A stretch of 36,436 nucleotides of DNA from Actinomycetota bacterium (GCA_005885555.1 VAWN01000102.1:11818-48253); one strand, 5' to 3'; numbered from the stretch's first letter, positions 17,468-25,896 are shown. Notes: a model not told the origin generated them from the letters alone. Numbers and translations are program-made.

Positions 17468-18378
17468 GCGTCATTGCGATCGATGTCGGGGGTACCGGCA
17501 TCAAGTCGGCGCTGGTCGACGGCACCGGCACGATCGTGCACGCCGAACGGCACCCGACCGGCGCCGAACGCGGCCCCGACGCGGTCGTGCAGACGATCCT
17601 CGCGATCGGGGCCGGCCTCGCGTCGACCGCGGCGGCCGGCGGCGAGCCGGCGACCGCGGCCGGCATCGTCGTACCCGGCGTCGTCGACGAGGACGCCGGC
17701 ATCGCGCGCTGGTCGGCGAACGTGGGCTTCCGCGAGGTACCGCTGCGGGACCTGCTCGGCGGGCACCTCGGGCTGCCCGCGGTGCTCGGGCACGACGTGC
17801 GCGCCGGCGGGCTCGCCGAAGCCCGGCTCGGCGCCGGCCGCGGGTACCGGCACGTGTTGTTCATCGGGATCGGCACCGGTATCGCCGGCGCCCACGTCGT
17901 CGACGGCGTCGCGTTCGCCGGCGCGCACGGGGCGGCCGGCGAGATCGGGCACATCGTCGTGCGGCCGGGCGGCCCGAAGTGCGGCTGCGGCGTGCAGGGC
18001 TGCCTCGAATCGGTCGCCTCCGCGGCCGCGATCGGCCGCACCTACGCCGAACGCACCGGTATCGCGGCCACCGCGGCGCAGGTGGCCGGGCGGGCGGCGG
18101 CTGACGAACCGGCGGCGGTCGGCGTCTGGGCCGAGGCGGTCGACGCGCTCGCCGACGGGCTGCACACCGCGGTCACGCTGTACGACCCGGAGGTCGTCGT
18201 GGTCGGCGGCGGGCTCGCCGAAGCCGGTGACACGCTGCTGGTACCGCTGGCGGCCGCGCTCACCGGGAAGCTGACGTTCCAGGCGGAACCGGCCATGGTA
18301 CGGGCGGCGCTGGGTGACGAGGCGGGCTGCCTGGGTGCCGGGCTGCTGGCACTGTCCCTTGTGGACGGTGCCGGGTGA
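17464..18378 (+). CDS. ROK-family sugar kinase
   Basis: The 304-residue kinase contains the ATP phosphate loop AIDVGGTGIKSALVDG, the catalytic-Asp region LGHDVRAGGLAEARLGAG, a second phosphate segment IGIGTGIAGAHVV, and the ROK zinc motif GEIGHIVVRPGG followed by CGCGVQGCLE. It probably phosphorylates glucose, GlcNAc or a related amino sugar at C6; the NagA and SIS neighbours favour an N-acetylated amino sugar. GTG 17464 overlaps the SIS stop and its stop overlaps NagA, so all three are translationally coupled. Confidence 0.9.
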   Translation: MSVIAIDVGGTGIKSALVDGTGTIVHAERHPTGAERGPDAVVQTILAIGAGLASTAAAGGEPATAAGIVVPGVVDEDAGIARWSANVGFREVPLRDLLGGHLGLPAVLGHDVRAGGLAEARLGAGRGYRHVLFIGIGTGIAGAHVVDGVAFAGAHGAAGEIGHIVVRPGGPKCGCGVQGCLESVASAAAIGRTYAERTGIAATAAQVAGRAAADEPAAVGVWAEAVDALADGLHTAVTLYDPEVVVVGGGLAEAGDTLLVPLAAALTGKLTFQAEPAMVRAALGDEAGCLGAGLLALSLVDGAG

Positions 18379-19487
18379 GGGTGGCCGGCCGGGTGGTGAC
18401 GCCCGAAGGCGTGCTGGACGCCGCCGCGGTCAAGGTCGAGGCAGACCGCATCGCCGCGGTGGTGCCGGACGACACCGTCCACAGTGGACACTGGATCGTG
18501 CCCGGGTTCGTCGACATGCACGTGCACGGCGGCGGCGGGTACACGTTCACGACGGGGGAACCGGAGCAGGCGCGCGGTGCGGCGGCGTTCCACCTCGCAC
18601 ACGGTACGACGACGTTGCTGGCGAGCCTGGTGAGTTCGCCAGTCGAGCGGATGGTCGCGGCGACCAAGGCATACCAGCCGCTCGTCGACGAGGGCGTGCT
18701 GGCCGGCGTGCACTACGAGGGGCCGTACCTGTCGCAGCTGCGCTGCGGCGCGCAGAACCCGCGCTACTTGAGGGATCCGTCGCGTGACGAGCTGGACACG
18801 CTCGTCGCGGCCGGCGCCGGTACCGTCCGGATGGTGACGCTGGCACCGGAGCGCGACGGCGCACTGGAGGCGATAGACCTGTTGGTGCGCAACGGGATCA
18901 TCGCCGCGGTCGGGCACACCGACGCCACGTGGGAACAGACGCGGGCCGCGATCGCGGCCGGCGCGACCGTGGGTACCCACGTCTTCAACGGCATGCGCCC
19001 GCCCCACCACCGCCAGCCCGGCCCGGTCTTCGCGTTGCTGGCCGCGCCCAGCGTGGTCTGCGAGTTCGTCGCGGACGGACACCACCTGCACGACGGCACA
19101 CTGGCGTTCGCGACCACGGTGACCGGCCCGGACCGCGCGGCCCTGGTGACCGACGCGATGAGCGCGGCCGGCATGGGCGACGGCCGGCACGACCTCGGCG
19201 ACCAGACGGTCGTGGTGCGCGACGGGATCGCCCGGCTCGCCGGCGGCGACACCCTCGCCGGCAGCACGCTGACGATGGACGCCGCACTGCGCCAGGCGGT
19301 GCGCGCCGGGGTACCGCTCGTCGACGCCTGCCGGATGGCGGCCACCACGCCGGCGATGGCGCTCGGGCTCGGTACCGACGTGGGGGCGCTGCGCGCCGGG
19401 CTGCGCGCCGATCTGGTCGAGCTGACCGGAGACCTTCAGGTGGTGCGGGTCATGCGCGCGGGTTCGTGGGTGGCCAAGGGCGCGTAG
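18375..19487 (+). CDS. nagA: N-acetylglucosamine-6-phosphate deacetylase
   Basis: The 370-residue metal-dependent amidohydrolase removes acetate from GlcNAc-6-phosphate. It shows DMHVHGGGGYTF, the metal-ligand Glu in HYEGPYLS, AAVGHTDAT, THVFNGMRPPHHRQPG, the substrate-binding DGHHLHDG, the catalytic VTDAMSAAG, and LAGSTLTMDAAL near the end. Length and motif order match NagA throughout. It overlaps the ROK kinase stop by four bases. Its last 52 nt overlap the convergent PAP2 phosphatase gene on the other strand. The pathway with its neighbours is phosphorylation, deacetylation, then isomerisation/deamination into glycolysis. Confidence 0.94.
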   Translation: MRVAGRVVTPEGVLDAAAVKVEADRIAAVVPDDTVHSGHWIVPGFVDMHVHGGGGYTFTTGEPEQARGAAAFHLAHGTTTLLASLVSSPVERMVAATKAYQPLVDEGVLAGVHYEGPYLSQLRCGAQNPRYLRDPSRDELDTLVAAGAGTVRMVTLAPERDGALEAIDLLVRNGIIAAVGHTDATWEQTRAAIAAGATVGTHVFNGMRPPHHRQPGPVFALLAAPSVVCEFVADGHHLHDGTLAFATTVTGPDRAALVTDAMSAAGMGDGRHDLGDQTVVVRDGIARLAGGDTLAGSTLTMDAALRQAVRAGVPLVDACRMAATTPAMALGLGTDVGALRAGLRADLVELTGDLQVVRVMRAGSWVAKGA

Positions 19488-20155
19488 CCGGGCAGGCCGG
19501 GACCGGCCCAGCCGGCCGCGCGCAACGGGCGCCCCAGCGGTACCCGGTCCCACGGCACCCGGTGCAGCAACCGGTCGAGCAGGAAACCGAGCAGCAGACC
19601 GGCAACCGTGTCGGTGACCCAGTGGTACCCGAGATAGACGGTCGTCACCGTAAGCACGGCCGGCGGGACGACGCGCAGCACCCGGCGCAGCGGCACCGTC
19701 AACCACGGCGCGAGAAGCAGGGCCAGGATCCCGTACCAGACAAGGGCGTTGACCAGATGCCCCGACGGGTAGGACACGCCGCCGGCACCGAAGCGCTCGG
19801 GATGCGGCAGCGGCGCGTGCGGTGCCGGCCGGTCGGTGAGCGTCTTCAACGGCTGCAGCGCCACGACGGTCAGCACGAACGCCGTGGCCACCGGCAGGAC
19901 CGGGCGCACCGTGTGCCGCCGCCAGGCCAGCACCAGCGCGATGACCGCGCACAGCATCGTCAGGTACCCGCCCTGCCCGAGATAGTTGCCCGTCTCGGCG
20001 AGCAGCTTGAGCGGCGTGGGCCGGTGGGTGTCCACCCAGTCCCGCACGGCGAGATCGAGGCCGAGCAGCCCGCCCGCCGCGAGTATCGCGGTGACCCCGG
20101 CCACGCCGGCCGCGTTGAGGAGGTCGGGCCACCATGAGCGGCGGAACTGCGTCAC
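19436..20155 (-). CDS. PAP2-family membrane phosphatase
   Basis: The 239-residue membrane protein has five or six helices and the three-part acid phosphatase signature: KTLTDRPAP, SYPSGH (catalytic His pair member), and GYHWVTDTVAG. Members dephosphorylate lipid phosphates such as phosphatidic acid or undecaprenyl diphosphate. The GTG at 20155 follows TAGGG and lies 4 nt after the protease stop, so it is second in a two-gene minus-strand unit. The 3' end runs 52 nt into nagA on the opposite strand. Confidence 0.88.
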   Translation of the reverse strand: MTQFRRSWWPDLLNAAGVAGVTAILAAGGLLGLDLAVRDWVDTHRPTPLKLLAETGNYLGQGGYLTMLCAVIALVLAWRRHTVRPVLPVATAFVLTVVALQPLKTLTDRPAPHAPLPHPERFGAGGVSYPSGHLVNALVWYGILALLLAPWLTVPLRRVLRVVPPAVLTVTTVYLGYHWVTDTVAGLLLGFLLDRLLHRVPWDRVPLGRPLRAAGWAGPGLPGYAPLATHEPARMTRTT

Positions 20156-20159
20156 CGCC

Positions 20160-21269
20160 CTACAGTAGCGAGGCCACCCGGCGGTAGATGAGGTCGATCC
20201 GCACCCCCGCGTTCGGGCAGCCACCGAAGTGGTGCAGCGCGACGACCCGGTTCGACACCCGGGAAATCACCGGCGAACCCGACGAGCCGCCGGCGGTGTC
20301 GCACAGGTACGAGATGTCGGTGTCCGGGCCGTACCCGTCGACCGCGCTGTTGCGTACCTGGCAGTTGCCGCCCCGGTCCTGGTCGGAGTCCATCGCCAGC
20401 ACCGTCGGGTCGCCGCCCGGATGCTCGGCGATGTACAGCTGCTCGCCGGCCGACGGGTCGCGCACGTCCAGCGACAGGTACCCGAACGCGCGCACCGCCG
20501 CGAAGTTCTGCACCGAGAAGAGGGTGAAGTCGAGTGTCTGGTCGGTGGCCAGAACCGTGTCACCGAACACCTTCACCGGTGGCAGCGTGGCCAACCCGCC
20601 GCACACCGCGCACTCGTAGTTGAACCAGACCTCGGTGTTGCGCGCGTCGGTGGTACCGGTGAAGCAGTGGTGGTTGGTGAACATCCGGTCGTTCGGGCCG
20701 ACCCGCCATGCGCTGCACAGCTCGTCGCCGTTGATGAGCAGCCGGGCGACCGCCCTGGAGTTGCGGTACGCCACCGGATCGGTGGACCGGTAGCAGACCG
20801 CGTCACGGGAGTCGTTGGTACCGCAGACGGATTCCGGCCGGCGCTTGAGCTCCGATGCGGGAAGCCCGTGCGCCACCTTGTCGACCGTCACGCCGTACCC
20901 GGTCAGCCGCGCCAGATTCCCGTGCAGCGCAAGCACCGCGGTGTCACCGTCGACCGACATCGCCCACTGGCCGGCGAGGCCGAACCGGTACTGCCGGACC
21001 TGGCCGCCGTGCGCGTCGGCGATGCTGAACCAGTCGCCGGGCAGCAGGGTGAGCCGGGAGAAGTGCACCTTCACATACGACGCACCGGGGTACGAGAGGG
21101 TCAGCGAGTGCGTGGCCGAGACATAGTCGAGCGAGCGGTGCACCGCGTCGGTGGTGCCCACCTTCTCCGGGGTGACGTTGCGCACGGCGGTCCGCGGTGC
21201 TGCTGTTGCGGCGCCGCCGAGCGCGAGCAGCACGGACACTGCGATGACCCCTGCGGCGCTGCGGCGCAT
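20160..21269 (-). CDS. secreted trypsin-like (S1) serine protease
   Basis: The 369-residue protein starts with a signal peptide (MRRSAAGVIAVSVLLALGGA, cleavage near AATA-AP). An N-terminal region of about 150 residues, possibly a propeptide or lectin-like fold, precedes the S1 domain: catalytic His in MFTNHHCFTG, Asp in DFTLFSV, Ser in GGSSGSPV, with several Cys (CSAW, YECAVCGG, CQV, YLCD, GGCPN) for disulfides. The pattern is close to lysyl-endopeptidase (Achromobacter protease I) relatives. ATG 21269 is chosen for the signal peptide and the purine-rich GGGGGGAA upstream. The PAP2 gene follows 4 nt downstream. Confidence 0.87.
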   Translation of the reverse strand: MRRSAAGVIAVSVLLALGGAATAAPRTAVRNVTPEKVGTTDAVHRSLDYVSATHSLTLSYPGASYVKVHFSRLTLLPGDWFSIADAHGGQVRQYRFGLAGQWAMSVDGDTAVLALHGNLARLTGYGVTVDKVAHGLPASELKRRPESVCGTNDSRDAVCYRSTDPVAYRNSRAVARLLINGDELCSAWRVGPNDRMFTNHHCFTGTTDARNTEVWFNYECAVCGGLATLPPVKVFGDTVLATDQTLDFTLFSVQNFAAVRAFGYLSLDVRDPSAGEQLYIAEHPGGDPTVLAMDSDQDRGGNCQVRNSAVDGYGPDTDISYLCDTAGGSSGSPVISRVSNRVVALHHFGGCPNAGVRIDLIYRRVASLL

Positions 21270-21329
21270 GCCCGGTTCCCCCCGCCCGACTGAACTCCCG
21301 CGGTAACAACGAGCCATTGCGCTTGCCGG

Positions 21330-21719
21330 GTGCGGATCACCTCGGCCCTGTTCGACCCGGCGCTGCTGGAGCTGCCGTGGTCGACGCCGCCGGCAGCTGG
21401 AACGGCTCGGCGCGCCGGCCGTCGAGGCGGTCGCGATAGTCGCGGAACGCGTCGACGACGACGAGCAGCAGGCCGCGCACCGGTGGCTGACCGAGGTGTT
21501 CGAACCGGTCGTCCGGGCGGTACCCGCGGCGCTGCGCGGCAAGCTCGAACCGACCGAGCTGTTCGTTCAGGTGATCGAGCACCGGTGGTACATGTCGGAG
21601 AAGGTCGGGCGGGACGTCGGCCTGGCGCCCGCGGTCCGCTCGTACTGGAGGACGTGCTCGCCCACCGCCGCGACGAGCAGACGGTGCTCGGGTTCGAGCT
21701 ATCAGGCGTCCACGACTGA
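21330..21719 (+). pseudogene. decayed DUF4032-family gene with internal deletions and frameshifts
   Basis: Three fragments recall DUF4032 proteins (normally over 400 residues). The first, in one frame from GTG 21330, reads RITSALFDPALLELPWSTP, the usual N-terminus. The second, in another frame from about 21396, reads LERLGAPAVEAVAIVAERVD, then AAHRWLTEVFEPVVRAVPA and ALRGKLEPTELFVQVIEHRW, YMSEKVGRDVGLAPAVRSY, the C-terminal domain. After RSY a further shift leads to LEDVLAHRRDEQTVLGF and a stop at 21719. The central roughly 300 residues are missing. This is a remnant. Its 3' end overlaps the convergent RCK membrane gene. Confidence 0.72.
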
Positions 21720-23477
21720 CGGCGTCGACTCGGCGAGCATCCGGTTCAGGCCGGCCCGGGTGGCGACCGCGATCACCCGGTCGCCCGGCGCCAGCCGGCG
21801 GTCGGCGGCCGGCGACCAGGTCGGGCGGCGCCCGTCGCTGGAGCCGAGCGCGACGACCCGCAGCTCGCCGGTCCGTTGGGCGGCCGCGACCGTGTCACCG
21901 TCCAGGGGCGAGCCGGGCTCGACGGGTACCTCGGCGACGAGCAGCACCCGCCGCTTGACCGAGATCGTGCCGATCACCTCGCGTTCCAGCATGGCCGCCG
22001 TGAAGGCCGGCGCGGCGAGGTACGACACGCTCTTGGAGCCGGCGATGCCGAACGCGCGCTGGATCCGGTCGGCGAAGTCGCCGTCGAACAGCCGCAGTAC
22101 CACGCGCAGGTCGGGGTTGACCGTGCGGCCCTGCAGCGCCGCCTCCAGGTTCGCCATGTCGTCGGTGGACAGCGCCAGCAGCGCCAGCGCGGTCTCCACC
22201 GAGGCGGCACGCAGGGTCTCCGGCTGGCTCGCGTCTCCGATGATCAACGGGATGCCCTGCTCGCGCACCAGCCGGGTACCCCGGGCGGACTCGGTCTTGT
22301 CGATCGCCACGAGCGGTACCCCGAGGTCGCGCAGTTGCTGGATCACGCGGGTACCGAGGTTGCCCAGGCCGACCACGACCACGTGCCCGGCCTCCGGCCC
22401 GCGGCGCGAGCCCAGCGCGAGCGCCAGCCGGGCGTTGACCACGGCCTGGACCACCACGGCGGTCACCACCGGGACGAGCGCCACCCCGGTGAGCGTGGCG
22501 ACGGCCTGCACCACCTGCTCCGGTCCGGACAGGTTCTTCAGGTCGGCGCTGGCGCCACCGACCGCGTTGAGCAGCGTGACGTAGGCGGCCTGCAGGAACG
22601 ACAGCTTCGGTTTCAGCAGCCAGAGCGCGACGACACTCAGTGCCAGCACGGCCAGCAGGACCAGCATGGCGATGCCGAGCCCGCGGCCGACCAGCGCGCC
22701 GACCAGGCGGCGCAGCCGGCCCAGCAGCCGGGCACGGGCCGCGATCGAGGCGCGGCGCGCGGCCGCCTGCGCGAGGCCCGCCGCCCGCGCACCGTTCGCC
22801 CGGATCAGTACCAGGTCGCAGCGCGCGTCGTCGGCCGGCAGCAGGTCGGGCTCGCCGGCCGAGGTGTCGGCCAGGCCGCAGATCACGTCGGCCGGGTCGG
22901 CATCCGCGCGCCGCGCGACCGCGAGGGTCTGCCCGGGCAGCCGGACGTAGCTCGGGGCGACCTCCGCGAGCGCGGCGGCGACGAAGGCGGGCGCGGCGAT
23001 CGAGGCGTCGGACAGCACCCGGCAGTTGCGCAGCAGTACCCGGATGTGGTGCCCGAGGCTCATGTTGAACATCCGCACCACCAGGCGCAGCTGCGGGTTC
23101 AGCTCCTGGGCCAGCAGGGCGGCGTCGATGTTGCCGACATCGTCCTGGTTGAGCATGGCCAGCGCCGTCGCGGTACCGATCCGGGCGCGGTGGAAGACGC
23201 CGCGGGTCAGCCGCTCCGCCTCGATGACCCGTACCCCGGGCAGGCGGGCGAGCTGCGGACCGTAGTTCCGGGTGCGGGACGGCAGGATGACCGTCACCGG
23301 GTGGCGGTGCACCTTGATCAGCTCATCCACGAGCCGGCGGGCGAGGGCGTCGTCGCCGCAGACGATGTAGTGCGCTTCGGCGTCGGGTACCGCCTCGGGC
23401 TGGGCCAGGACCCGGCGCCGCGCGGCGGCGACCAGCCACGGGCCGCGATCGCGCAGGCGGCGGAAGCGCTCGGTCAC
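21702..23477 (-). CDS. two-RCK-domain membrane protein, ion-channel-like (TrkA_N/RCK)
   Basis: The 591-residue protein has an N-terminal TrkA_N-like Rossmann domain (YIVCGDDALARRLVDELI, residues about 37-54), a basic linker, membrane helix 1 (about 265-288), a re-entrant-like segment (about 293-312), membrane helix 2 (about 322-348), then a second TrkA_N domain with VVVVGLGNLGTRVIQQL (GxGxxG at 370-375) and a TrkA_C-like tail (residues about 500-591). This RCK-TM-P-TM-RCK order resembles ligand-gated potassium channels, but the P segment reads YVTLLNAVGGASAD, not TVGYGD. Substrate is uncertain. GTG 23477 follows a -10 box by 6 nt, suggesting leaderless expression. Confidence 0.82.
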   Translation of the reverse strand: MTERFRRLRDRGPWLVAAARRRVLAQPEAVPDAEAHYIVCGDDALARRLVDELIKVHRHPVTVILPSRTRNYGPQLARLPGVRVIEAERLTRGVFHRARIGTATALAMLNQDDVGNIDAALLAQELNPQLRLVVRMFNMSLGHHIRVLLRNCRVLSDASIAAPAFVAAALAEVAPSYVRLPGQTLAVARRADADPADVICGLADTSAGEPDLLPADDARCDLVLIRANGARAAGLAQAAARRASIAARARLLGRLRRLVGALVGRGLGIAMLVLLAVLALSVVALWLLKPKLSFLQAAYVTLLNAVGGASADLKNLSGPEQVVQAVATLTGVALVPVVTAVVVQAVVNARLALALGSRRGPEAGHVVVVGLGNLGTRVIQQLRDLGVPLVAIDKTESARGTRLVREQGIPLIIGDASQPETLRAASVETALALLALSTDDMANLEAALQGRTVNPDLRVVLRLFDGDFADRIQRAFGIAGSKSVSYLAAPAFTAAMLEREVIGTISVKRRVLLVAEVPVEPGSPLDGDTVAAAQRTGELRVVALGSSDGRRPTWSPAADRRLAPGDRVIAVATRAGLNRMLAESTPSVVDA

Positions 23478-23483
23478 GGCCAG

Positions 23484-23489
23484 ATCGTA
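23484..23489 (-). promoter_or_regulatory. -10 box for leaderless RCK membrane protein gene
   Basis: On the minus strand TACGAT ends 6 nt before GTG 23477 and no ribosome-binding site is visible. The -10 match is good; a -35 is not clear. Confidence 0.5.
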
Positions 23490-23611
23490 TCGGCGGGGTA
23501 CCAGGCGTTGATCAGCGCCGATAAAGAACGATTTGCTCTGGTTGCTCGTTGGGTAGTCGTATGGCCGCCTTTGCGCGTGCCAGCATTTGTTCCCGACCGG
23601 ATGGAATAAGG

Positions 23612-24694
23612 ATGAACAAGTGGTTACGCCGCACGGTTGGTACCGTCGGCATCGCCGGTGGCATCTGGCTGCTCGGTAGTGGAACGGCCCACGCCGACGC
23701 GGCCAACCCGGCGAGCGACCCGCAGCGGCTGACCGGACTGCTGGACAACCTGTTCACGCCGGCCGGCGGCCCGTCCAACCTCGGCCTGACCATGGGTACC
23801 CCGACCGACGCCGGGCTCGCCCCGCTGGTACCCCGCGCCGAGCGGACCCTCCACGCGCTGACCTCGGTCGGGCACCTGCCGCACGGGGTACCGGCGCTGC
23901 TGAACGCGCTGCCGGTCACCGACCTGGTACCGCCGGAGGGCCTCGCCGCGGTGACGGCGCCGCAGGAGTCGGGGATCGCCGGGGTACCGCTGGACGGGCT
24001 GCCGCTCGTCGGCTCGCTGGCCGGCGACGGCGCGCTGCCGGTGAACGAGCTCGGCGCGCTGCCGGTGAACGAGCTCGGCGCGCTGCCCGGGGTGGGCGCC
24101 CTGGGCGCCGGCGCCGGCTCGCTGGTGCCCGACTCGCTGGCGCCGGGCTCGCTGCTGTCGCACGTGCCAGGGGCCGGCCCGCTCGCATCCGACCCGCTCA
24201 CGGACTCCGCTCCGCTGTCGGCGGCGTCGGGGGTGGTCGACGAGGTGCTGCCGGTGTTCAACAGCCTCACCGGTGGGCTGCCGCTGGGCGACGAGGGCCC
24301 GGCGGTGGACGCGCTCCCGACCGCGGCGTCGCCCGAGGACGTGCCGTTGATCGGGGACCTGCCGCTGGTCGGCGTCGGGGATCTGCCGCTGGTAGGTAGC
24401 CTGCCGGTGATCGGCGACCTGCCCGTGCTGGACGGCCTGCCGTCGGTGGGCTCGCTGCCGGCACTGCCCGCGGTGGGGTCACTGCCGGCGCTGCCGGCGC
24501 TGCCGGCGCTGCCCGCGGTCGGGTCGCTGCCCGCGGTGGGCAACCTGCTCGGCTCCGCCGGCGAGGGTACCGAGGCCGCCGATCCGTCTCTGGACAGCGC
24601 CGGCCTGCCGACCGCCGCCACCGAGGACCTTCCGCTGGTCGGCTCGCTCGTCGGCGACTTGCCGATCTTCGACTCGCTCAGCGGCCTGCTGTAA
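23612..24694 (+). CDS. secreted Leu-Pro-Val-Gly repeat protein of unknown function
   Basis: The 360-residue protein starts with a signal peptide (MNKWLRRTVGTVGIAGGIWL through GTAHADA, cleavage near residue 32). The mature part is low-complexity and Cys-free: many imperfect units of the form (D/S)LP(L/V)(V/I)G(S/D)LP, plus ALPVNELG twice from a perfect 24-nt DNA repeat and an LPA array. No enzyme motif is visible. The regular Leu/Pro/Gly spacing suggests an extended or solenoid surface-associated structure, such as a cell-wall or aerial-surface component; that is a guess. ATG 23612 is the last Met before the signal peptide core, with GGAATAAGG upstream. A perfect hairpin follows the stop by 3 nt. 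Confidence 0.72.
   Translation: MNKWLRRTVGTVGIAGGIWLLGSGTAHADAANPASDPQRLTGLLDNLFTPAGGPSNLGLTMGTPTDAGLAPLVPRAERTLHALTSVGHLPHGVPALLNALPVTDLVPPEGLAAVTAPQESGIAGVPLDGLPLVGSLAGDGALPVNELGALPVNELGALPGVGALGAGAGSLVPDSLAPGSLLSHVPGAGPLASDPLTDSAPLSAASGVVDEVLPVFNSLTGGLPLGDEGPAVDALPTAASPEDVPLIGDLPLVGVGDLPLVGSLPVIGDLPVLDGLPSVGSLPALPAVGSLPALPALPALPAVGSLPAVGNLLGSAGEGTEAADPSLDSAGLPTAATEDLPLVGSLVGDLPIFDSLSGLL
24032..24079 (+). repeat. perfect 24-nt tandem duplication
   Basis: Units 24032-24055 and 24056-24079 are identical and are followed by a third partial copy of 8 nt. They encode ALPVNELG twice in the secreted repeat protein. A 9-nt array (CTGCCGGCG three times plus one variant) lies at 24482-24517. Confidence 0.9.
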
Positions 24695-24697
24695 GGA

Positions 24698-24745
24698 GAT
24701 CTTGGACGCCTGTACCCCTTCGACGGGGTACAGGCGTCCAAGATC
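24698..24745. terminator. perfect 21-bp hairpin after the secreted repeat protein
   Basis: Arms 24698-24718 and 24725-24745 are exact reverse complements with a 6-nt TTCGAC loop. The structure starts 3 nt after the TAA and has no T run, as is common for terminators in high-GC actinomycetes. It would stop read-through into the sensor kinase, whose own -10 box begins 8 nt later. A role as a regulator binding site or RNA stabiliser is possible. Confidence 0.8.
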
Positions 24746-24752
24746 CGGACGG

Positions 24753-24758
24753 TATCGT
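24753..24758 (+). promoter_or_regulatory. -10 box for the sensor kinase gene
   Basis: TATCGT (TANNNT) lies 7 nt before GTG 24766, implying a leaderless start there. An earlier in-frame GTG at 24757 overlaps the box and is therefore less likely. Confidence 0.45.
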
Positions 24759-24765
24759 GACAGCC

Positions 24766-25896
24766 GTGGCGAGGGGGCCGGCCCGGCCGGGTACGGAGGA
24801 GTTCGAGGTACCGCTCTGGCGGGCCCTCGCCGTGTTCCGGATCGCCGCCCTCAGCTACGCCGCCGTACGCGTCGCGCAGAACTTCCGCCACTACGACCAC
24901 CCGGTCCTGAGCTGGGTCGTGATCGGCGTGATGGCCGGCTGGACCGCGCTGACCATCTACGGGTACCGGCAGCCCCGCTGGCGGCGCTGGCCGCTGCTCA
25001 TCGCCGACCTCGCGGTCACCGCCGCCTGCCTGCTCGTCTCCCCCGCCATCCTCGGCCCGAACGGCCTGCAGCTGGGCATCGCGAACATCCCGGTCGCGTG
25101 GATCGCCAGCCCGGTGCTCGCCTGGGCCATCTCCGGCGGCCGTCGGCGCGGCGTCATCGCCGCGATCATCATGGGCATCTGCGACCTCATCAGCTTCAGT
25201 TCCTACAACGGTGCGTCGCTGGACAGCCCGGTCCTGCTGATCCTCGCCGGGCTCGCCGTCGGGCACGTCGCGCGGCTGTCCGTCGAGGCGCAGGAACGCC
25301 TCCAGCGCGCCACCGAGCTCGACGCCGCCAACCGGGAACGCGAGCGGCTGGCCCGCGGTATCCACGACTCGGTGCTCCAGGTGCTCGCGCTGGTCCAGCG
25401 GCGCGGGACGGAGCTGGGTGGCGAGGCCGCCGAACTCGGCCGGCTCGCCGGGGAGCAGCAGGCCGCGCTGCGCACGCTGGTCGGCAGCGGCCCGGCCGTA
25501 CCGCCGGACGGCGACGTGGACCTGCGCACGGTACTGGGACGGTACGCGTCGGGGACGGTGTCGCTGGCCACGCCCGCGCACCCGGTCGCGGTGCCGGCGA
25601 CCGTCGCGGACGAGCTGACGCTCGCGGTGGGCGCGGCACTCGCCAACGTCGCGCAGCACTGTGCCACCGGCACCAGGGCGTGGGTACTGGTCGAGAAGGA
25701 GGACAGTTCGGTGCTGGTCACGATCCGGGACGACGGGCCGGGGATCCCGCCGGGCCGGCTGGACGAAGCGGCTGCCGCGGGACGGCTCGGGGTGGCCCAG
25801 TCCATCAAGGGCCGGATCCGCGACCTCGGCGGTTCCGTCGCCTACGCCTCCACGCCCGGTCAGGGCACCGAGGTCGAGTTGCGGGTACCGGCATGA
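24766..25896 (+). CDS. two-component sensor histidine kinase (HisKA_3/NarL-type partner)
   Basis: The 376-residue membrane kinase has about five N-terminal helices (residues about 20-165) with little extracytoplasmic sequence, so it may sense a membrane or intramembrane signal. A helical linker leads to the HisKA_3 box RERLARGIHDSVLQVLALVQ with phospho-acceptor His200. The ATPase domain has an N-box variant ALANVAQHC, the G1 box DDGPGIPPGRL and GRLGVAQSIKGRIRDLGG. The start is chosen by the -10 spacing; GTG 24757 is the alternative. ATGA overlap with the response regulator shows a cognate pair. The secreted repeat protein upstream may be a target, by proximity only. Confidence 0.88.
   Translation: MARGPARPGTEEFEVPLWRALAVFRIAALSYAAVRVAQNFRHYDHPVLSWVVIGVMAGWTALTIYGYRQPRWRRWPLLIADLAVTAACLLVSPAILGPNGLQLGIANIPVAWIASPVLAWAISGGRRRGVIAAIIMGICDLISFSSYNGASLDSPVLLILAGLAVGHVARLSVEAQERLQRATELDAANRERERLARGIHDSVLQVLALVQRRGTELGGEAAELGRLAGEQQAALRTLVGSGPAVPPDGDVDLRTVLGRYASGTVSLATPAHPVAVPATVADELTLAVGAALANVAQHCATGTRAWVLVEKEDSSVLVTIRDDGPGIPPGRLDEAAAAGRLGVAQSIKGRIRDLGGSVAYASTPGQGTEVELRVPA

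Noticed and set aside
24032-24517. CRISPR-like or satellite array
   Set aside because: Repeats are in-frame, 9 or 24 nt, without spacers; they encode the repeat protein.
24702-25892. Upstream extension of the response regulator frame from TTG 24702
   Set aside because: It would translate through the hairpin and the whole kinase gene in the wrong frame; the true start is ATG 25893 in an ATGA overlap.
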